Source: an uncultured euryarchaeote
Lineage (GTDB): Archaea > Thermoplasmatota > Poseidoniia > Poseidoniales > Thalassarchaeaceae
Length of the DNA: 15,881 nt
NCBI GenBank assembly: GCA_937901365.1
Contig: CALCEF010000211.1
Location: 1-15,881, forward strand
Direction of reading: 5' to 3'
Each line of letters opens with the position of its first letter. Positions within the stretch are counted from its first letter, which is position 1. This document shows positions 1-7,300 of this stretch, piece after piece. Under the pieces are notes generated by a model. It was not told the origin of the DNA and did not search any database. It worked only from the letters and a program-made list of their open reading frames with translations. Position numbers and translations under genes: made by a program.

Positions 1-1
1 C

Positions 2-268
2 AAATGCTGGTTTCCTAAGCGAAGGCTGAAGGTTTGTCCCTGCTGCGACACTGGTATGGTCGAGCGTTTCCTTGAAGCAGACGACCCCGTACTTGAGCAG
101 GTTCTGAAGTGGACTGTGGAAAGAGATGCTGCAGATATTCGGCAATTGCTCGAATGGTTGCCCAATGCAGCCAATCGGCGCGATCAGCGTGCGCTCTTGA
201 ATCGAGCTCGCGCCTTGATGGATGAGTTGGAAAATGCGATGAAGGAACTCAACCAACTCGATAGGTGA
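2..268 (+). CDS. Small zinc-ribbon-like protein, C-terminal part (5' partial)
   Basis: The frame is open from the first bases of the window to a TGA at 266-268, so this is the last 88 residues of a longer protein. An internal ATG at 56 could be a start, but coding sequence before it reads KCWFPKRRLKVCPCCDTG, whose cysteines (one Cys, nine residues, then CPCC) look like half of a zinc-binding knuckle. I therefore treat the gene as truncated by the window edge. The remainder (WTVERDAADIRQLLEWL, then a Glu/Asn-rich end) is predicted to be helical and charged, with no membrane segment. The stop lies 4 bp before the TTG start of the mobA-like gene, so the two are probably cotranscribed. I do not recognise the family; a link to molybdenum cofactor chemistry is suggested only by position. 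Confidence 0.6.
   Translation, partial: KCWFPKRRLKVCPCCDTGMVERFLEADDPVLEQVLKWTVERDAADIRQLLEWLPNAANRRDQRALLNRARALMDELENAMKELNQLDR
264..268 (+). promoter_or_regulatory. Ribosome binding site supporting a TTG start for mobA
   Basis: GGTGA at 264-268 overlaps the stop codon of the preceding gene and lies 4 nt before the TTG at 273. It matches the anti-Shine-Dalgarno end of archaeal 16S rRNA (GGTGAT type). No ATG fits the conserved N-terminus, because the LAGG loop begins only six residues after this TTG. The site therefore decides the start. Confidence 0.55.
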
Positions 269-272
269 TTCA

Positions 273-839
273 TTGTATCCTGCTCTGATTTTGGCAGGGG
301 GGGCCTCAAAACGAATGGGGCGCAACAAAGCGACCATGATTGTAGATGGTTCGCCAATGATTGTCAAAGTAGCTCACGCGTTACGGGATGGTGGATGCAA
401 ATCGATTATCGTCGCTGTTCGAGATGGGTTTCAAAGACAGGAGATTATGGGTGCGCTGTCACACCTGTCCGATGTTCAATGCATCTTGGATAATGATTTG
501 GAACGAAGTGCGAAATCTGGATTGAGGAGTGCCTTACGAGAATGTGCAGAGATGGGTATTGAACGGATTCAGTTAGCACCGTGTGATATGCCTTGGATCG
601 ATTCGCAGGTGTTTGAGCGGCTTCGAGAGGGGAGTCGTCCGGTGATTATGCCGAGAGGTGAGCATCTGCAGCCCTTGCTCTCACTTGTGGACGTGAATGT
701 GGCGCTTGGTGCGCTAGAACGCGCAGAAATGCGCGCTTCACTGAAGAATACGCTGCGAAGTGTACCTTGTCAAATCATGGATTTCCCGAAAGGCGTTCAA
801 TTTCGCAATGCGAATGCTCCGGAAGACCTGAATTCTTGA
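273..839 (+). CDS. mobA: MobA-like molybdenum cofactor guanylyltransferase
   Basis: A 188-aa protein, about the usual MobA length. It should transfer GMP from GTP to molybdopterin-bound Mo to make the guanine dinucleotide form of the cofactor, in the cytoplasm. The N-terminal nucleotide-binding loop reads LILAGGASKRMGRNK (residues 5-19, with Arg14 and Lys19 at the expected positions). The metal-binding motif CDMPW is at 104-108, with Asp105 the likely Mg-binding residue. The C-terminus carries NANAPEDL (179-186), the typical Nx(N/T)xPEDL ending of MobA-like nucleotidyltransferases. The TTG start at 273 is chosen from the GGTGA site and from the distance to the LAGG loop. It follows the zinc-ribbon-like gene by 4 bp. 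Related nucleotidyltransferases with other substrates (for example MocA type, using CTP) share this fold, so base specificity is not settled by sequence alone. Confidence 0.85.
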   Translation: MYPALILAGGASKRMGRNKATMIVDGSPMIVKVAHALRDGGCKSIIVAVRDGFQRQEIMGALSHLSDVQCILDNDLERSAKSGLRSALRECAEMGIERIQLAPCDMPWIDSQVFERLREGSRPVIMPRGEHLQPLLSLVDVNVALGALERAEMRASLKNTLRSVPCQIMDFPKGVQFRNANAPEDLNS

Positions 840-875
840 ACCGTGGATATTCGGGGTTCGGATTGACCTCTTATT

Positions 876-896
876 CCCCATCGTTATACGATGGGG
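876..896 (+). promoter_or_regulatory. Perfect 9-bp palindrome around a TATA-like box
   Basis: Arms CCCCATCGT (876-884) and ACGATGGGG (888-896) are exact reverse complements with a 3-nt loop TAT. The core TTATAC (884-889) is centred 26-27 nt before the ATG at 913, where a TATA box would sit for a leaderless archaeal transcript. No Shine-Dalgarno sequence precedes that ATG. The palindrome could be an operator covering the TATA box, or a hairpin ending the mobA transcript. No T-run follows it on the + strand, so a simple intrinsic terminator is less likely. It is the main feature of the 73-bp gap between mobA and the next gene. Confidence 0.5.
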
Positions 897-912
897 GTTC
901 CTCCGGGACTTT

Positions 913-3900
913 ATGCCACTGGGTCATCGATGGTGTCGACAATTCCTAGTGATGGTGCTAATTTGCACCTTCATCACCCCCACACTTTTCTTATTCCCTA
1001 CAACTTCTGCGGAAGGGGAATCGACCCTCTATGTCGATGCGGCGAACTGTCCAAATGCAGGCGATGGGACACTTTCAGACCCCTATTGTTCGCTCGGTGA
1101 TGCAGTCATGGCATCATCCTCTGGCGATACGATCGAGGTGGCAAATGGGACCTATGTTGTGACTTCAGCAATTGAAATCAGTCACCCATTGACAGTGAAT
1201 GGGGCACAAGACGGAAACAGCGCATTGCAAAGAACCTCAGGGGATTCGACTGAATCAATTATTGATTTACGAGGGGGAAATGGAAGGTTCTTCGTCACGA
1301 GCAGTGATGTGTCTATTTCTGGTTTTGATCTTCATGGCGATGAATACACGCGGTGCGGAATTTATGTGGCAGGTGGGTCAAACAATCTCTCAAACATTGA
1401 AATTTCAGATAACCTGATTCATGGAATGGCGATGAAGTACGATTCGATTCGGGCAACATCATGGGGCATTTTGACGGATGCTGTGGGAAGTGGTCAAGTG
1501 CTACACACCATCGATGGATTGCACATCCATGGCAACCACATCTACGATATTGGAGGCTTCAACGATTCGATTGGATTGGGCATTTCAATTCACGAGGTTG
1601 TCTCAACAGAAGTTGATGGGGGGGCACTCATCGAAAACAACCGATTTTCCAACATCCATGATGGTAAATGGGCAGGGGCATCTGGAATTGATGTGCCTGG
1701 GATGGGTGTGTTCACTCACGAACAAACCTCAATGTATCCTGGAGATTACTTGAGTGGGATTTCTCTACGAGATAATGAATATGCAAACATCTCAGTTGGT
1801 GCTGCTCTGCAAATTTCAACGAACGGCGTTTTCGAAGAACAAAGTAGTGATTTTGATTCAGTGGATGTTTTCATGATCAATGTCGGTCATTCGACCTCAG
1901 TCGATGAATCGAGCCTAGCACCCTTTGCCAAGAGCACTGGAAAGAATATCTCGATTGGAGTGGGTGAATCAACAGCATACTTCGCAAGTCCTTCAATGGC
2001 GGTACGACACACTCTAATTGGTTCTGAGTTGGATGCGCACAACATCATATTGTCCGATGGGGTTTTCGATGAAACGCTGGTCATTGAGCCTGAATCAATA
2101 CAAGGAAATATGCTAATCACATCGATGCAGGGTAGCAATCCTACATTCACGGGTGGTTTGCTTCTTCAGAGCAATTACATGATGAATAACATCACAATAG
2201 AAGGGATTACTCTTCAGGGTGAGGGAACTACAGATGTTTCCTTCAGTATGGATGCATCTGCCGGTATCTCGGACTTGACCATTCGGGGAATGACGTTGGA
2301 TGGAAGTCTAGACACTGGAAATCAGCGCTCAGGAATTATTGCGTCAGGACTTTCTGGAATCGTCACAATCGATGGTAATCATTTCAACGATCTCAATGGA
2401 GCCTATACTTTCACCACTACACCTGATGGGCTAGACCCTGGTGCAGGGCAAATTTCGGCTTTACAGTTCACCGACAACACCATTGTTGATTCGGATGGTG
2501 CCGTCAACATTGCACCGGTTTCCGGATTGATTCCCCAGGTAGAAGTCTCTGGAAATTCGTTCGCCAACAGCGGATTGAATTCAGCGAATGGGGACACTGC
2601 AATGCTAACTGTGAAGGATGTGAGTACCCTCTATTTGGCTGACAATTACTTAGCAGATCTCGATTCAAGCCAAGGGATCTTGATTGAAGATGTGCGGTAT
2701 GTCACCATCTCTGAGAACAACGTGACTGGTGTTGATTCTGCGATTGTGGTCCAAGAGACTCTGCCCAATACACTCCAACAAGTGACTTTCCAAGACAATG
2801 CATTCACACAAATTGGTGAGGCTGCAATCGATGTTCCTTCTGTGACTGGTGCTTCGATTCAAGTCAGTCAAAATTGGTTTGGGACAACCAATGAAAGCGA
2901 AATCTACAATCTCATCAATGGAGATGCTGAAGTTGGAGAGCAATGGAATTCATGGCCCGGTGAGGATTCTGATAACGATGGGTGGTCAGATGAATTCGAT
3001 CTGTGTCCTGGCCACAATGATGCAAATGATGTGGATGCAGATGGCATTCCTGATGCTTGCGATGAGCTCATCGACTCTGATGGTGATACAATCGCGGATT
3101 GGTTAGACAATTGCCCCACTATCGCAAATCAGGACCAAGCGAACCACGATAGTGACCTGTATGGTGATGTCTGCGACGATAATGACGATGGAGATCAACG
3201 AATTGACGAGTTGGATGATTGTCCACTAGGTGACCTCGGGTGGGCGCCAACAAATATCAACGATTACGATAATGATGGTTGCTATGACATGGGTGAAGAT
3301 ACCGATGACGATGGAGATGGGATCGCTGATGAAGACGATTTGTGTCCGACAGGGATGCATTGGGGTTGGACCTCTAATGCAACCAATGACATTGACTCTG
3401 ATGGCTGTAAAGACTCACTAGAAGACACCGATGATGATGGTGATGGTGTCGTTGACACACTGGATAATTGTCCTGTTGGAGATGTAGGGTGGGCTTCAGA
3501 TGGGTTCACTGACAGTGATGGTGATGGTTGTCGAGACATCAGTGAGGATACCGATGACGACGGAGATGGGATTGCAGATTCTGCGGACGATTGTCCGCTT
3601 CAAGCAGTGAATAACGTCTCTGATGATGATGGAGATGGTTGTATCGACATCATTGCTGAACCCAGCAAGCCATTCATTGAGAAGTTCATGGAAGGCGACC
3701 CACTTACAATGGGAATTGTTCTCATTCCACTGTTGGCTCTTTTCGCCGCTGGTATGGTGATTTACGTTAAGCAAGGACGCGCTGATGCAATGAGAAGACT
3801 ACGCGAAATGATTGATGCAGCAGAGATGCCAATCCAATTGAGTAGGGTTTCAGGTCAAGCAACTGATTTGTTGCTAGCGAAGATGATCACTGCACAACAA

Positions 3901-4350
3901 CACGATGACATCCAGGATGAAATCCGTTCTCGACGGAAAGGATTTGCAGAGGATGAGGTTGATGATTCAGATGAAACCGAAAGGGAATTGTCTCGTGTAT
4001 TTTCCAAGGCTGTTGCACTTGGCCTCACGACGAAAGAATCTGTTGGCAGGATGGAGCGCCACGTCGCCGCTGGCAGGTTTAGTCCCGAACATTACCTTGA
4101 GATGTGGTCTGAGCGTATTGAGGCGGCTGGCTCTGCCGAAGAGGAAAAGGATTCGAAGGCAGAGGATGATGCACCTGATCAACAGCAATTCACTCTGAGT
4201 GAACCCTCGGGTTGGCCCACAGGGAAGCCATCGATTTCATCGCTCAATCGAATGAAGAAGGCTGAGCTTGTCGCCCTTGCAAAGGAGAGAGGTGTCTCTC
4301 ACAGTGGGACGAAAGCGCAAATCATCGATGCTCTTCGAGAAGAAGAGTGA
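913..4350 (+). CDS. Giant surface protein: beta-helix, TSP3 stalk, membrane helix, cytosolic SAP tail
   Basis: 1145 aa. A signal peptide (positive start HRWCR, hydrophobic 11-28, likely cut after TTSA at 33) supports the ATG at 913. Residues about 38-680 form two right-handed parallel beta-helix stretches; the opening LYVDAANCPNAGDG and later SSGDTIEVANGTYVV are typical of pectate-lyase-like folds, followed by many short turns such as ISDNLIHG and IDGNHFND. Residues about 683-915 are TSP3 repeats with DxDxDG calcium-binding loops and CP pairs. A membrane helix (931-953) is followed by KQGRADAMRRLR, placing the tail in the cytosol. The tail is mainly helical and acidic in parts, and ends in a SAP motif (about 1108-1143, LNRMKKAELVALAKERG then SGTKAQIIDAL). 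No catalytic residues of polysaccharide lyases could be assigned, so binding or adhesion is as likely as enzyme activity. The stop is 6 bp from the stop of the opposing gene. Confidence 0.88.
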   Translation: MPLGHRWCRQFLVMVLICTFITPTLFLFPTTSAEGESTLYVDAANCPNAGDGTLSDPYCSLGDAVMASSSGDTIEVANGTYVVTSAIEISHPLTVNGAQDGNSALQRTSGDSTESIIDLRGGNGRFFVTSSDVSISGFDLHGDEYTRCGIYVAGGSNNLSNIEISDNLIHGMAMKYDSIRATSWGILTDAVGSGQVLHTIDGLHIHGNHIYDIGGFNDSIGLGISIHEVVSTEVDGGALIENNRFSNIHDGKWAGASGIDVPGMGVFTHEQTSMYPGDYLSGISLRDNEYANISVGAALQISTNGVFEEQSSDFDSVDVFMINVGHSTSVDESSLAPFAKSTGKNISIGVGESTAYFASPSMAVRHTLIGSELDAHNIILSDGVFDETLVIEPESIQGNMLITSMQGSNPTFTGGLLLQSNYMMNNITIEGITLQGEGTTDVSFSMDASAGISDLTIRGMTLDGSLDTGNQRSGIIASGLSGIVTIDGNHFNDLNGAYTFTTTPDGLDPGAGQISALQFTDNTIVDSDGAVNIAPVSGLIPQVEVSGNSFANSGLNSANGDTAMLTVKDVSTLYLADNYLADLDSSQGILIEDVRYVTISENNVTGVDSAIVVQETLPNTLQQVTFQDNAFTQIGEAAIDVPSVTGASIQVSQNWFGTTNESEIYNLINGDAEVGEQWNSWPGEDSDNDGWSDEFDLCPGHNDANDVDADGIPDACDELIDSDGDTIADWLDNCPTIANQDQANHDSDLYGDVCDDNDDGDQRIDELDDCPLGDLGWAPTNINDYDNDGCYDMGEDTDDDGDGIADEDDLCPTGMHWGWTSNATNDIDSDGCKDSLEDTDDDGDGVVDTLDNCPVGDVGWASDGFTDSDGDGCRDISEDTDDDGDGIADSADDCPLQAVNNVSDDDGDGCIDIIAEPSKPFIEKFMEGDPLTMGIVLIPLLALFAAGMVIYVKQGRADAMRRLREMIDAAEMPIQLSRVSGQATDLLLAKMITAQQHDDIQDEIRSRRKGFAEDEVDDSDETERELSRVFSKAVALGLTTKESVGRMERHVAAGRFSPEHYLEMWSERIEAAGSAEEEKDSKAEDDAPDQQQFTLSEPSGWPTGKPSISSLNRMKKAELVALAKERGVSHSGTKAQIIDALREEE
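2959..3660 (+). repeat. TSP3 repeats, including a ~42-residue Gly-Trp variant
   Basis: Coding repeats of the calcium-binding thrombospondin type 3 kind (DSDGDG, DDDGDG, CP). From about 3219 a longer unit of about 42 residues recurs three times. It has CPxG, then GW, then DxDxDGCxD, then EDTDDDGDG, with a shortened fourth copy before the membrane helix. GW lies in the same place in all three long copies, although the first two differ around it (LGWAPT, WGWTSN). TSP3 repeats normally wrap around several calcium ions each, so this part should be a rigid, calcium-dependent stalk outside the cell. Confidence 0.75.
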
Positions 4351-4356
4351 TGTGAC

Positions 4357-7300
4357 TCAATCGAACAGATCATCGTCGTCGATATCGGAGTCCTTCTTGG
4401 CATCTCTGACCTTCTTGTAGATCTCCCATTCCTCGTCCGAAATCACTCCATCGCCGTCAAGGTCCATGGAATCAAACAACGCGTCACCGATTGCTTCGCG
4501 ACCCCAAATGGATTCTTGCTCCTTTCTTCGTCGCAGTACGACAACGGTGATGAGTGCGATGAGAAGCAGAATCAGACCAGTGAGTCCAAACGCCCAGGTG
4601 GATACCTGTTGTGAGGTTCCTTCTGTGCCGATTTCACATCCACGATTGTCGATGACCTTGGCATTGAGTGGCGTGTTTGGACATTCATCGTTCTCATTGA
4701 GAATTCCGTCACCGTCATCGTCCTGAGCAACAGGGTCGAAGATATCTGGATCTTCAGCGCATCCGTTGGTTGTAATCGGTACTCCAGCGGGTGTGGTTGG
4801 ACAGGAGTCCAAATCGTTGGTAATCCCATCTCCATCTGAATCCAACTGATACGGTGCACAACCGTTCAAGTTGACGGGTTGGTCACCAGTTGTGTTTGGA
4901 CATGCATCAATGATGTCTACAATCGAATCTTGGTCAGCGTCTGCAAGACCTGCTTGACATCCGAGTGTGTCCACTTCCACACTTGTCGGCGTGTTGAGAC
5001 ATTGGTCTACTGAATCGATGACACCGTCGCCATCTGAGTCACGCTGCGTTTCACCACAACCATCAGCGTCAACTGTTGGGGTATCATAGCCAGGCGTATC
5101 CGGGCACTGGTCTAAATCGTCAGTAATTCCGTCATTGTCAGAATCCTTCTGAGTCAACCCACAGCCATTGTAATCCACAACGTCTCCAATTGGAGTCATT
5201 GGGCAACTGTCGAAGATATCAGCAATGCCATCTTGATCGTTGTCATCAGTGACTACGTCACCTGGTGCACAACCAACGGCGTTGGTCTGATTCCACAATT
5301 CGGGTGGCGTTGTGTCACAAACGTCGACTTCGTCATTGACCTCGTCGCCGTCACTGTCTTTCTCTGCCGCTGCACATCCATCGACGTCAACCGTCGCGCC
5401 CAATGGCGACTCAGGGCAAACGTCTGCGCTATCATAGACGCCGTCACCATCAGAGTCAACCTGAGAGGCACCACATCCAAACTCATCGACAGATTCGCCC
5501 ATCGGTGTTCCTGGACATGAATCGACGTTGTCCTTGTAGCCGTCACCATCTGAGTCTCTCTCCGATGGTCCACAACCATCTGGGTTGACATAGAAGCGCT
5601 CAGCGAATGGTGTGTTCAAGCACAAATCCACATTCTCAAGAACGGTGTCACGATCTGTGTCGTCAATACAACCATCTGGTGCTGCGTTGCCACTGGTTCC
5701 TTCTCCGATGTACAAATCGTATTCTGGAGCCGCATACTCGTTTGGACATGCATCATCTGGGTCGTAATATGGATCATCATCTCGATTGTCGATACATCCG
5801 TCGGATACAGGTATTGACGAACCGTTTCCGGTGTAGTCATCGTATCCTAGAGCATTCTCAAGCGGACAGAGATCATTCCATACTGGAACTTGGTCGCTGT
5901 CATCATCGGACTCCAGTACTTCGACGATTACCCATCCGTCTGCTGAAGTTGATGTGCCACCAATGTCATCGGTTGCAGAGAAGAAGATTACCTGCAAACC
6001 TACTGGCAATTGATCGGTAACAATCGATGGTGAGTTCGGGAACATGTCTGAATAAATCAGACCGTTTACGTGCTCACTGTACCATGTGTAATTTGAGATT
6101 GACCGGTCGCTCGTAACATCGATGCTGAGGTTGACTGGTCGGCCCTTGTAAATCTCAGCAGGCGATACTGAAAGATCAAGATAGTCGCTCTCAATGTTGA
6201 TGAGTCCAACTTCTGGGCGATCCCAAATTGAATAATTGAACAAGGCTGAATCGCAACCACGCCCATTGCAAGCATAGATATTCAATTCCACAGGGTCCTG
6301 ATTTTCTGTTGTCGGTGTTCCAGTGATCATTCCATTCGAATTGTTGAATGTTAGACCTGGAGCGAGAACCGCATTGTCACGACCTGCAATGAGGCCGAAT
6401 ACGGCATCTGGCATAGCATAGGTGCTAGTATATCCTCGAGCCATTTGGTGCTTGTCGTTCTTACCCCAACAGAATAGTGCCTTGTTGTTCTCAACCATCA
6501 CACACATTCCATGGGATGATGAATCACCTGCTGATAGAGATGTGACGTCGCTAAACTCATCCATTACCCAAGTCCGATCCGAACTGGTCCCACCGCTTTC
6601 TGTTATGTATTGCTGTCCCATGCACTGTACTGTCGAATTACTGAACAGTATGCAGGTTTGGGTGTTATCGGTCTCCACGTGCTCTGGAACGGAACCTGTT
6701 GAGGCTGATTCGTAAACCAATCCGTCTGTCGACCATACGTTAGAAGTGGATGTGCCAACTTTGGTTTGGAGATTGTTGTTCTGACCCCAGCACCATAATT
6801 GCTCGGTTGAGGTGTCGGTGTTGGTGCCAATCGCACATACGTTGTTCGGCCCTACATCGATACTTGAGACTGACAAGTTCGTACCGAAATCCACCTGCAT
6901 AGGTATGGATTGATCTGTATTATTTGAGAGGCCCAATTGGTAGTAGCCATTGTATCCCCAGCACCAAACGGTTCCTGTATCGGTCAGGGCGCATGTATGT
7001 GATGCCCCTACGTCAACAGCTGAGAATGAGGCGCCAGCAGGGGTTGAGACCTTTGTGGGTCGGAGGCGATCAGTGGTGTCACCATTCCCCAATTGACCGT
7101 GCCCGTTCTCTCCCCAGCAGTATACATCTGAGTCTGCAATGGCACAAGCCGTGTCGTGGTTCCACGCTAAATCTGTGACCGTGGGTTCTGTCCAATTAAC
7201 AACCGGTGTTGGCAATGGCCACTTTAGTGCGTCAATGAATACTCGATCAAAGCCATTGTAATTACTGCTATCATGGTGGAACTTGATTGTCAATGTATGG

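Noticed and set aside
767..949. Short open frames around the mobA / beta-helix gene junction (767-949, 891-1100)
   Set aside because: They overlap two well-supported genes, lack ribosome binding sites and show no coding-like composition.
913..2960. Pectate lyase or other polysaccharide-degrading enzyme
   Set aside because: The beta-helix fold is clear, but I could not identify catalytic residues; many beta-helix proteins are binding or structural.
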